This document shows positions 14,251 through 21,075 of a stretch of 25,880 bases of DNA, in pieces. The position numbers were made by a program, and so were the translations under genes. The DNA is from Alphaproteobacteria bacterium (GTDB lineage Bacteria > Pseudomonadota > Alphaproteobacteria > Rhizobiales > Aestuariivirgaceae): assembly GCA_024279045.1 (NCBI GenBank), contig JAJRRZ010000176.1:1-25880 (forward strand). The letters run 5' to 3'. Below the pieces are notes generated by a model. The model had not been told where the DNA came from. It saw only the letters and a list, made by a program, of their open reading frames with translations, and did not search any database. How positions within the stretch are numbered: position 1 is the stretch's first letter; every line of letters begins with the position of its first letter.

Positions 14251-14958
14251 TCAGATCTTGCGAAACAGCAGATAGGTGGGCCTGCGCCCGGCGCGCAGGG
14301 CCTTGGCCTCGTAGCGCGTGCCGGGCCAGCCGGCGGGTGGCTCGCGCCAGTCGGCGGGGTGTTCGGCCAGCCAATCGAAGCCGCCGTGCGTCAGCACGTG
14401 CCGCAGTGTCCAGCGCACATAATCGGCAATGTCGCTGGCAAACAGGAACAGCCCGCCAGGTTGTAGGATGCGGTGGATTTCGTCGAGATTGCGCAGGTTG
14501 ACGAATCGCCGCTTGTGGTGGCGCTTCTTCGGCCAGGGGTCGGGGTAGAGCAGATATGCTTCGTTGATGGTCTCGTCTCCCAGCAGTGGCAGCAAGGTGC
14601 GCGCATCATCCTGCCAGATGCGGATATTGCCCAGGCCCTGTTCGTCGATGGCCGCCAGCAGCTTGGCCACACCGTTGACAAATGGTTCCGCGCCGATGAA
14701 GCCCCAGTCAGGCCGTTCGGCGGCGCGATGCGCCAGATGCTCGCCGCCGCCGAAGCCAATTTCCAGCGCCACGTTGCCGAGGGCGTAGTCGAACAACCCA
14801 TGCGGCGCACGCAGGACATCGGGCGTGCTGTCGGCCACGGCGCGCAGGTCGAGCCGGGGCAGCAGCTCCTGCATCAGCCGCTGCTGGCGGGGCTTCAGCG
14901 GGCGCGACTTGCGCCGTCCGTGAAAGCGCGGATCGTCCTGTGGTGTCTGCCGTGTCAT
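14251..14958 (-). CDS. trmB: tRNA (guanine-N7-)-methyltransferase TrmB
   Basis: A 235-residue SAM-dependent enzyme that methylates G46 of tRNA to m7G. Visible motifs are the SAM-binding LEIGFGGGEHL, GAEPFVNGVAKLL, the acidic QDDARTLLP, and the TrmB signature LLYPDPWPKKRHHKRRF; the C-terminus ends RPTYLLFRKI. The N-terminus has the basic FHGRRKSRPLKPRQQ stretch typical of the family. The ATG at 14956-14958 is used; the frame extends only to a TTG at 14994. It is divergent from the L,D-transpeptidase gene. Confidence 0.95.
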   Translation of the reverse strand: MTRQTPQDDPRFHGRRKSRPLKPRQQRLMQELLPRLDLRAVADSTPDVLRAPHGLFDYALGNVALEIGFGGGEHLAHRAAERPDWGFIGAEPFVNGVAKLLAAIDEQGLGNIRIWQDDARTLLPLLGDETINEAYLLYPDPWPKKRHHKRRFVNLRNLDEIHRILQPGGLFLFASDIADYVRWTLRHVLTHGGFDWLAEHPADWREPPAGWPGTRYEAKALRAGRRPTYLLFRKI

Positions 14959-15028
14959 GCGGCCCCATGTAATCGGGCGCGCCGTATCGGACAAGATGCT
15001 TCATCTGGAAACCCCGGGTAAACGTGAG

Positions 15029-15057
15029 TTGGTGGGTGAGCGGCATTGGCCTATATT
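15029..15057 (+). promoter_or_regulatory. Putative promoter of the L,D-transpeptidase gene
   Basis: TTGGTG (15029-15034), a 17-bp spacer and TATATT (15052-15057, 5 of 6 to TATAAT) predict a transcript start about 53 bp before the ATG. The spacing is ideal and the location fits the divergent gap. Confidence 0.45.
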
Positions 15058-15116
15058 GCCCACCGTGCGAATCGGCGTTCTTGCGCGCACTGGGGTGGCG
15101 AAAAACGGAGGGAGAG

Positions 15117-15707
15117 ATGATGCAGCGGTTCCGAGTTGTCATGCTGGCGTTGCTGGCGGGTGTGGTGTTCGCCTTGCCGCAGGCGGAAGCCTTGCAGCGG
15201 CAATACAATTTCGGGGCGCGCAAGCTGACCTTCGATGAACAGAAATATGCGCCACGCGTGATACGCTATGTCAGCGACGAGAAACCCGGCACCATCATCA
15301 TCGATACACGGCGGCGGTATCTCTATCTGGTTCTCGGCAATGACAAGGCCAAGCGTTATGGCATCGGCGTGGGGCGTGCGGGTTTTCAGTGGTCAGGCGT
15401 GGCCAGGGTTGGGCGCAAGCAGGAATGGCCGAACTGGTATCCGCCGAAGGAAATGATCGAGCGCGAACTGCGCAAATATGGCCGCAAGCTGCCGGAAAAG
15501 ATGGAAGGCGGGCCAAAGAACCCGCTGGGCGCGCGGGCGTTGTACCTGTTTCAGGGCGGCAGGGACACGCTGTATCGCATCCATGGCACCAATCAGCCGT
15601 GGACGATTGGCCGGGCTGTTTCATCGGGCTGCATCCGCATGCGCAACGAGGATGTGATCGACCTCTACAAGCGCGTTCCCGTCGGAGCGAAGGTAATCGT
15701 GAAATAG
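15117..15707 (+). CDS. L,D-transpeptidase (YkuD family)
   Basis: A 196-residue exported enzyme. The signal peptide runs to about residue 25 (MMQRFRVVMLALLAGVVFAL, then AEA). The YkuD catalytic domain starts at ~58 (GTIIIDTRRRYLYLVL) and contains the HGTN histidine (H156) and the active-site SSGCIRM with C172. These enzymes form 3-3 cross-links in peptidoglycan or attach lipoprotein to it, with the cysteine attacking the tetrapeptide donor. The domain is close to the compact alphaproteobacterial type, with no LysM domain. Two adjacent ATGs (15117 and 15120) follow GGAGGGAG; either could be used. It converges with the lipoprotein gene at 15760. Confidence 0.92.
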   Translation: MMQRFRVVMLALLAGVVFALPQAEALQRQYNFGARKLTFDEQKYAPRVIRYVSDEKPGTIIIDTRRRYLYLVLGNDKAKRYGIGVGRAGFQWSGVARVGRKQEWPNWYPPKEMIERELRKYGRKLPEKMEGGPKNPLGARALYLFQGGRDTLYRIHGTNQPWTIGRAVSSGCIRMRNEDVIDLYKRVPVGAKVIVK

Positions 15708-15759
15708 CGGTTGAATGGGGCGCGTCCGGGAGGGACATCCGGGTTGAGAGGGAAGGCGC

Positions 15760-16485
15760 TCAGCCACGTTGCAGGCGGCGGACGATCTGGAAGATGCCAT
15801 CCGCCGCGCCTTCCGCCGCGGGCAGAGCCGCCGCGCCGAAGCCCTTGTCCAGCGAGCCGGAGGGCACGATGTTGTTCTGGCGGATGACGCCGAGCAACTT
15901 GCCATTGGGCGCGCGGGCTGTCCATTTCAGGCTGACGCGCTGGCCGCGCGGGGTTTTGGGGCCCAGCTCCACCAGTCCGCTGATGCGCATGGAGTCGCGC
16001 CGCGCTTTTGCATGAACCGGCCAGCCCGCCTTGCGCAGCACAAGGCGCAGCGCCCGGGCCAGCTCGGTATTGCCCTTGCCGGGTGCGCCTTTTACCTCCA
16101 CCACGGCAACAGACGCGATGCGCAGCGTTGCCTTTTGTGTGTGCTTGGCGGGCCTGGCTGTGCGGCGCGGGCTTTCCCGCGTGGCCTGGGAGCTGGTGGT
16201 TGTTCGGGTCGTCCTGACGGGTTGCGTGGGTTGGCCTGCTTCGGGCGTGGCGGGCAGGCCGAGTTCGGCGCGGGCCTGTGGCGGCAGGCCGGCAAACAGG
16301 GCGGGGTCGAGTTCGTCGGCGGCGTTGGGGCCGGGCTTGACCAGCACATCACCGGGTGGTGGCTCAACACGGGTGGGGGCGGGTTGCAGGACGGCGGTAT
16401 CAGCGGCGCATCCCGTCAGCAGCAGCGCGCTGCCGAGCAATGCGCCGTGTAGCGGCAGCAGGTGATATGTCGGCGGGCATTTCAT
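15760..16485 (-). CDS. Lipoprotein of unknown function, last gene of the lgt cluster
   Basis: A 241-residue protein with a lipoprotein signal peptide ending in LLTGC (C26). Residues ~30-120 are a Pro/Thr/Arg-rich, low-complexity linker (TTRTTTSSQATRESPRRTAR). Residues ~120-241 form a compact domain: LRIASVAVVEVKGAPGKGN, then ELARALRLVLRKAGWPV, RISGLVELG, RVSLKWTARAPNGKLLGVI and a final Ala-rich helix. I do not recognise it as a named family. The ATG overlaps the pgeF stop by four bases (ATGA), so the two are probably translationally coupled, and their products may act in the same envelope process. Lgt, encoded upstream in the same cluster, would acylate this protein. Confidence 0.75.
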   Translation of the reverse strand: MKCPPTYHLLPLHGALLGSALLLTGCAADTAVLQPAPTRVEPPPGDVLVKPGPNAADELDPALFAGLPPQARAELGLPATPEAGQPTQPVRTTRTTTSSQATRESPRRTARPAKHTQKATLRIASVAVVEVKGAPGKGNTELARALRLVLRKAGWPVHAKARRDSMRISGLVELGPKTPRGQRVSLKWTARAPNGKLLGVIRQNNIVPSGSLDKGFGAAALPAAEGAADGIFQIVRRLQRG

Positions 16486-17276
16486 GTTGTGAGCACGATG
16501 CCGGAAAGCTGGCGGCCATAGTCTTCCTCGCCGCGCTGGCAGGTGCGCCGCCAGGAGAAGAACAGCTCTTCCTCGCCATGCGTGCAACGGCCCAGTTGCT
16601 CGATGTGTTGCAACCCGGCGCGGCGCAGCCGTTCGGCAATGTAGCCGGGCAGGTTGAACATCCAGTGCCCCTGTCTGGGTGCGGGGGTGAAGAAGCGGCG
16701 GTTTGCCGGGTCCTGCTCCAGAAAGGGTGCGGGAAACTCCGGGCCGACTTCATAGGCGGTCTGCGTGATGCATGGACCGATGGCGGCAGAGATATGCTCG
16801 CGGCGCGCGCCGAGGCCCTGCATGGCGGCGATGGTGTTTTCCAGCACGCCACCGATGGCCCCGCGCCAGCCGGCGTGAGCGGCGGCGATCACGCCGGCGT
16901 CAGCGTCGGCGAACAGGATGGGGCCGCAGTCGGCGGTGTTTACCGCTACCATCAGGCCGGGAACGGTGGTGGCTATGGCATCGGCCACGGGTGGAGAGTC
17001 GAAAGGCCAGTCATCGGCATTTGTGATGGTGGCGCAGATGTTGGTGTGGCGCTGATGAGGCGTGGCGAGGTGCATCGCGCCCAGCGCCTGCATGGCGCGC
17101 TGGCGGTTTTCGCGCACGTGGGCGGGGTCGTCGCGCGAACCGAGGCCGGTGTTGAGCGATGCATATATGCCCCGCGAAACACCGCCGCGGCGGGTAAAGA
17201 AGCCATGGCGCATGGCTGCCGTGTTTGCGCCGCCCAGTGTATCCGCCGTGAGATATTCAGCCATGTGTTGCGCCAT
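16482..17276 (-). CDS. pgeF: Peptidoglycan editing factor PgeF (YfiH/laccase-domain protein)
   Basis: A 264-residue member of the YfiH family, once annotated as a polyphenol oxidase. Diagnostic segments are HGFFTRRGGVSRGIYASLN, QRH (H77), VAVNTADCGPILFAD (C117) and AAAHAGWRGAIGGVLENT (H134), giving the Cys/His/His metal site, followed by AIGPCI. In E. coli the protein prevents wrong amino acids, notably serine in place of alanine, from entering peptidoglycan precursors. It lies 54 bp downstream of the MidA-like methyltransferase and overlaps the lipoprotein gene at its 3' end. The ATG at 17276 is used; ATG 17264 is an alternative. Confidence 0.93.
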   Translation of the reverse strand: MAQHMAEYLTADTLGGANTAAMRHGFFTRRGGVSRGIYASLNTGLGSRDDPAHVRENRQRAMQALGAMHLATPHQRHTNICATITNADDWPFDSPPVADAIATTVPGLMVAVNTADCGPILFADADAGVIAAAHAGWRGAIGGVLENTIAAMQGLGARREHISAAIGPCITQTAYEVGPEFPAPFLEQDPANRRFFTPAPRQGHWMFNLPGYIAERLRRAGLQHIEQLGRCTHGEEELFFSWRRTCQRGEEDYGRQLSGIVLTT

Positions 17277-17330
17277 TCCGACTCATTTGCCCTGTTCTGC
17301 CGGGCATGTTGCGTCAGCGCCGTGGCGTGA

Positions 17331-18470
17331 TCAAGGCGCAAAGGGGGGCGGCGGGGGCATGTGCGGGTGATGCGCGCAGAGCACCTTGAACAGGCTGCCC
17401 ATCTGTTCCACGCCGGCGATGCGCTCCGCGCCGCGCAGCAGCCGCTCGGCCTGTTGCTCATCGGCGTTGCGCAGCAGGGCATCGAGCCGTTCGCGCAGGC
17501 CCAGACCGAGCAGAAAGGCGCCCTGCTGCAGCGGTGGCGGCGTGTTCAGGCCTTCCGCCCGAAAGGCTTCGGCCAGGGCGGCGAAATCCACGTGGGCGGT
17601 GAGGTCGGTTTCGCCGGGACGGTGGAATATGCTCACCTGCCTGTGGCGGTGCAGGGCCTGCAGGGTTTCGCCGGGAGCTGGAGTGGTGTGGCCATAGTCG
17701 ATGGCGAGCAGTGCGCCGCCCCTGCTGCGCAACAGTCGGGCCAGATGGCGGGCCGTCATCTCGCGCGCCGGGGAAAGCTCGATGATGCTGCCGACGGGCA
17801 GATTGCGCGCCCAAGCGGGCAGTTTTTCCGCTGCTGGCGCGTTGCCAACGGGGCGCAGGGCAAAGCCGCCGTCTTTGTCAATGACAATCATTCGCTCGCG
17901 CCAGCCTTGTTCGGTGTGTTCGTAATGCTGCACCGGCAGGGCATCGAAGAATTCATTGGCGATGATCAGCAACGGGGCATCGTCAAGCATGGCATCGCCG
18001 GGCGGGGTGGCCGCCGCGGCGCCGTCTTCCGGGAGGGTGGCGTGCCAGTGCACGGGCGCAGGTGCGTCTCCGAGACGGCGGCGTTGCTCGGCGCGCAAGA
18101 TGGGAGAGATTTCCACCAGATGCACCCGCAGCGCGGCGAGAAAGTCCGGCTGCACGGCGGCGGCGCGCAGCAGGTCGCTCATCAACAGGCCGCGCCCGGG
18201 GCCAAGCTCCATCAGGTTGATGCGGGCGGGGCTGCCCATGTGCCGCCAACAGGCGATGGCCCAGATGCCCAGCAGTTCGCCGAAAATCTGCGAGGCTTCC
18301 GGCGCGGTGATGAAGTCGCCGTCTTCGCCCAGGGGTTGCTGCGTGGTGTAGTAGCCGTATTCGGGGTGGGCGAGGCAGTGTGTCATGTATTCAGCAATGC
18401 CGATACCGCCTTTGCGTGCGATGTGTCGGCGCAGCAGGCCTTCCAGGCGTGTGCCGTTTGGCTCGGTCAT
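17331..18470 (-). CDS. SAM-dependent methyltransferase, NDUFAF7/MidA family (DUF185)
   Basis: A 379-residue enzyme. Family landmarks are the N-terminal GGIGIAEYMTHCLAHPEYGYY, then GEDGDFITAPEASQIFGELLG, the SAM site LMELGPGRGLLMSDLLR, IIANEFFDALPVQ, and LLAIDYGH. The human homologue methylates an arginine of complex I subunit NDUFS2; the bacterial substrate is not established. The C-terminus is Pro-rich (HHPHMPPPPPFAP). It sits 16 bp after lgt and 54 bp before pgeF on the same strand, the usual alphaproteobacterial order, so an operon is likely. The ATG at 18468-18470 follows GAGGGG by 7 bases. Confidence 0.93.
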   Translation of the reverse strand: MTEPNGTRLEGLLRRHIARKGGIGIAEYMTHCLAHPEYGYYTTQQPLGEDGDFITAPEASQIFGELLGIWAIACWRHMGSPARINLMELGPGRGLLMSDLLRAAAVQPDFLAALRVHLVEISPILRAEQRRRLGDAPAPVHWHATLPEDGAAAATPPGDAMLDDAPLLIIANEFFDALPVQHYEHTEQGWRERMIVIDKDGGFALRPVGNAPAAEKLPAWARNLPVGSIIELSPAREMTARHLARLLRSRGGALLAIDYGHTTPAPGETLQALHRHRQVSIFHRPGETDLTAHVDFAALAEAFRAEGLNTPPPLQQGAFLLGLGLRERLDALLRNADEQQAERLLRGAERIAGVEQMGSLFKVLCAHHPHMPPPPPFAP

Positions 18471-18486
18471 GGTGATGCCCCTCGCC

Positions 18487-19332
18487 TCAGGCAGCGCTTG
18501 TGGCGCTGGCCGGAGGATAGCGCAGCGCACGCCACACGAGCCAGCTTCCCAGCGCTATCAGCGGCAGGGAGAGCAGCATGCCCATTGTCAGCCATCCACC
18601 AACGAGGTAGCCGATGTGCCTGTCCGGTTCGCGGAAGAATTCCACGAGGAAGCGGGCCAAGCCATAACCCGCCGTGAAGACTCCCGCCAGCAGGCCGGGG
18701 CGGCGCAGCGCGCCACGGCGCAGCATCACATGCAGCACGATGAACAGCACAATGCCTTCCAGCACGGCTTCGTATAGCTGGCTGGGGTGGCGCGGCAGAG
18801 GGCCGGCGCCGGGAAAGACCACTCCCCATGGCATGTCGGTTGTTCGCCCCCACAGCTCGGCATTGATGAAATTGGCGATGCGGCCCAGGAACAGGCCGAT
18901 GGGCGTGGCCGCGGCGGTGATGTCCAGCAGGCGCAGGAAGGGAATGCCGCGGCGGCGGGCAAAAGCCCATGTGGCCAGCAGCACGCCCAGGAAACCGCCA
19001 TGAAACGACATGCCGCCGCGCCATACGGCGAAGATGGCCGCCGGATTGTGCAGGTAGAACTGCGGCGCGTAGAACAGCACGTAGCCCAGCCGCCCGCCAA
19101 CCACCACACCGAGCATGGCCCACAGCAGGAAATCGTCCATGTCTTCCGGTTGCATGAAGGGCTTGCCCGGCGCGAAGAAGCGCTCGCGCCGCAGGATCCA
19201 CCTGGCGTAAAGCAAGGCCAGCAGCAGCCCGGCAATATAGGCCAGTGCATACCAGCGGATGGCCAGCGGGCCGATGTGAATGGCCACCGGATCGATGGCG
19301 GGAAAGGGTATCGCTGCAAGATAAGTCATCAT
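18487..19332 (-). CDS. lgt: Prolipoprotein diacylglyceryl transferase Lgt
   Basis: A 281-residue integral inner-membrane enzyme with about seven hydrophobic helices. It transfers diacylglycerol from phosphatidylglycerol to the lipobox cysteine of prolipoproteins. The conserved segments are RWYALAYIAGLL, SFHGGFLG with H111, the Lgt signature GRIANFINAELWGR starting at about residue 150, and YGLARFLVEFFREPD near the C-terminus. Two adjacent ATGs (19332 and 19329) are possible starts; neither has a strong ribosome site. It is first in the minus-strand cluster and divergent from ubiK. Confidence 0.96.
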   Translation of the reverse strand: MMTYLAAIPFPAIDPVAIHIGPLAIRWYALAYIAGLLLALLYARWILRRERFFAPGKPFMQPEDMDDFLLWAMLGVVVGGRLGYVLFYAPQFYLHNPAAIFAVWRGGMSFHGGFLGVLLATWAFARRRGIPFLRLLDITAAATPIGLFLGRIANFINAELWGRTTDMPWGVVFPGAGPLPRHPSQLYEAVLEGIVLFIVLHVMLRRGALRRPGLLAGVFTAGYGLARFLVEFFREPDRHIGYLVGGWLTMGMLLSLPLIALGSWLVWRALRYPPASATSAA

Positions 19333-19518
19333 GGTATCGGGGTGGCGCAAAGCGCAGGCGGGGTCAAGAGCGTTTGGCACACAAGTTCGTTTGGGGGCAT
19401 GCCGGTATCTGGTGATGCAGGAGTGCAGAGGCGTCGAGACAGGTGGATGGCTTGTTTGTGGGGCACGGGTGGCATATCTTCATCCTGACGGCATCGGAAT
19501 GTATCGGGAGCAGTAAAG

Positions 19519-19782
19519 ATGAGTTCCTCAAGCACGAAGATTTTCGACGAGGTGGCCAAGCTGCTGTCTGGCGCGGCGGGCATGGCGCAGGGCCTGCGCG
19601 AGGAGATCGACGGGTTGATCAAGAGCCAGCTCGACCGGCTGGTTTCCGACATGGAGCTGGTAAAGCGCGAGGAATTCGAGGTGGTGAAGGAGATGGCCTC
19701 GCGCGCGCGGCAGGAAAACGCGGAGCTGAAGGAGCGCGTGGCGGCGCTGGAGGCGGAGCTGGACAAGCTGAAACGTCGTTAG
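19519..19782 (+). CDS. ubiK: Ubiquinone biosynthesis accessory factor UbiK (YqiC/BMFP family)
   Basis: An 87-residue protein. The N-terminal half is an amphipathic helix (KIFDEVAKLLSGAAGMAQG, then LREEIDGLIKSQLDRL). The C-terminal half is a coiled coil (REEFEVVKEMASRAR, then ELKERVAALEAELDKLKRR). This is the UbiK layout; the E. coli protein forms trimers, binds the lipid carrier UbiJ and supports aerobic ubiquinone synthesis. A GGGAG lies 8 bases before the ATG. Oddly, the last two bases of the stop codon TAG are the first two bases of the 69-bp palindrome that follows, so the present stop may have been created or moved by an insertion. Confidence 0.9.
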   Translation: MSSSSTKIFDEVAKLLSGAAGMAQGLREEIDGLIKSQLDRLVSDMELVKREEFEVVKEMASRARQENAELKERVAALEAELDKLKRR

Positions 19783-19849
19783 GCTCAGGACCCATAAATT
19801 TGCACGGCATCTGCGTCATTTGCCATGCCTCTTCATGAGTCCTGAGCCT
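19781..19849. mobile_element. 69-bp palindromic element, probable MITE or IS remnant (copy 1)
   Basis: The ends are AGGCTCAGGACCCAT and, on the other strand, AGGCTCAGGACTCAT: 14 of 15 identical. Pairing continues inward less perfectly (GCA and GGCA blocks). There is no reading frame inside and no clear target duplication. The terminal 14-mer matches that of the 163-bp element at 20857 at 12 of 14 positions. It overlaps the ubiK stop codon and could also fold as a 3' hairpin in that mRNA, but no T-run follows. Confidence 0.6.
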
Positions 19850-20008
19850 GGCGCAAGGCATGATTTGCCGCCGATGATGCGGGCGTGCGCCAAGCGCCGG
19901 CGGTGTCTATCCCTGTTGTCCCCTGTCGTCAGGCTTGTCAGGCCGGGGCAGGACTGGCGCTTTTCGGCGGTGGCGGTGGGGAGTTTCGTGCGCGAAGGGT
20001 GATGGTGC

Positions 20009-20833
20009 ATGTCCGCTGCTTCTTCCCTGACCATAGCCACCTGGAACATCAACTCCGTGCGCCTGCGCTGCGATCAGGTGCTGGCCTTTCTGCGCGCCTA
20101 TGGGCCGGATGTATTGTGCCTGCAGGAGACGCGCTGCGTGGTCGATGCCTTTCCCGCCGCCAGCCTTGCCGAGCTGGGCTATGAGCATCAGCTCGTGGCC
20201 GGGCGCAAGATCCATGCCGGGGTGGCCATTGTCTCGCGCCTGCCCATCGAGGCGCGCGGCAGGCATCATTTCTGTGGCGAGGACGATGCCCGCCATGTGA
20301 TGGCGCGCATTGCCGGGGTGGAGATCCATTCGCTCTATGTGCCCGCCGGGGGTGATGTGCCCGATGCCGACCGCAACCCGAAATTCGCCCACAAGCTGGC
20401 CTTCCTCGACGAGATGCGCAACTGGCTGCGCCAGCGCGTGGACAGCGCGGCGCAAAAGGGCATGCCGGTGGTGCTGACGGGAGATCTGAACGTTGCGCCG
20501 CTGCCGGAGGATGTGTGGGATCACCGCAAGCTGTTGCGGGTGGTTACCCATACCCCGGCGGAAACCCAGCGGCTGGAGGAAATCCGCGCCATTGCCGGCA
20601 TGGAAGACGTGGTGCGCCGGCACTGGCCCGCGCCGCGCAAGGTGTTCACCTGGTGGAGCTACCGCGGCGGGACAGACTGGCAGGCGCATGACCGCGGGCG
20701 GCGGCTGGATCACATCTGGGCCACGCCGGAGCTGGCCGCCCGCCTGGATGACGTAGCGGTTGCGCGCGAGACACGCGGCTGGCCGCGGCCTTCCGATCAC
20801 GTTCCTGTGCTGGCGCGATTTGCCCTTGCGTGA
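20009..20833 (+). CDS. xth: Exodeoxyribonuclease III (AP endonuclease family)
   Basis: A 274-residue member of the exonuclease III/APE1 family, which cuts DNA at abasic sites and trims 3' ends during base-excision repair. Catalytic motifs are complete: ATWNINSVR with N13, LQETR with E40, YVPAGGDVPD, TGDLNVAP, RRLDHIWATPEL and the final SDHVPV. The usual LQETK lysine is arginine here. A GGGTGATG sequence 4 bases upstream serves as ribosome site for ATG 20009. The gene lies alone between two palindromic elements (19781-19849 and 20857-21019) with related ends, although its composition and codon use look like those of its neighbours. Confidence 0.93.
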   Translation: MSAASSLTIATWNINSVRLRCDQVLAFLRAYGPDVLCLQETRCVVDAFPAASLAELGYEHQLVAGRKIHAGVAIVSRLPIEARGRHHFCGEDDARHVMARIAGVEIHSLYVPAGGDVPDADRNPKFAHKLAFLDEMRNWLRQRVDSAAQKGMPVVLTGDLNVAPLPEDVWDHRKLLRVVTHTPAETQRLEEIRAIAGMEDVVRRHWPAPRKVFTWWSYRGGTDWQAHDRGRRLDHIWATPELAARLDDVAVARETRGWPRPSDHVPVLARFALA

Positions 20834-20856
20834 GCGCCCGGGTGTGGCACAATACC

Positions 20857-21019
20857 AGGGTCTGGACTCAAAGCTTGAGCACTCCCCATGTGCATTTTGG
20901 CTTCATATCAGACGGTTTTTCGTTCTTGCCAATAGTTCCACTATTGCCTGCGAACGAAAAACCGCTGCTATCTTGCCAAAATGCCCATGAGAAGCACTCA
21001 TTTATTGAGACCAGACCCT
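20857..21019. mobile_element. 163-bp full-length palindrome, probable MITE (copy 2)
   Basis: Two 80-base arms are separated by TCC at 20937-20939. The ends are AGGGTCTGGACTCA (20857-20870) and its complement with one mismatch (21006-21019). Other matching blocks are GCATTTTGGC, CGGTTTTTCGTTC and CAATAGT; the arms agree at roughly three quarters of positions if small gaps are allowed. It is more A/T-rich than its surroundings, has no coding frame with a ribosome site, and shows no clear target duplication. The ends resemble those of the 69-bp element at 19781. It lies 23 bp after xth and 56 bp before the glutamate dehydrogenase start, so it occupies that gene's promoter region. Confidence 0.75.
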
Positions 21020-21075
21020 AGCCAATGGCATGGTATTCCCGTGCCGCGCCGATGCATCCACTCCGAGGCCCGACC

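Noticed and set aside
19850..20008. Possible small gene between the first palindrome and xth
   Set aside because: Short open frames exist on both strands, but none has a ribosome site or recognisable sequence.
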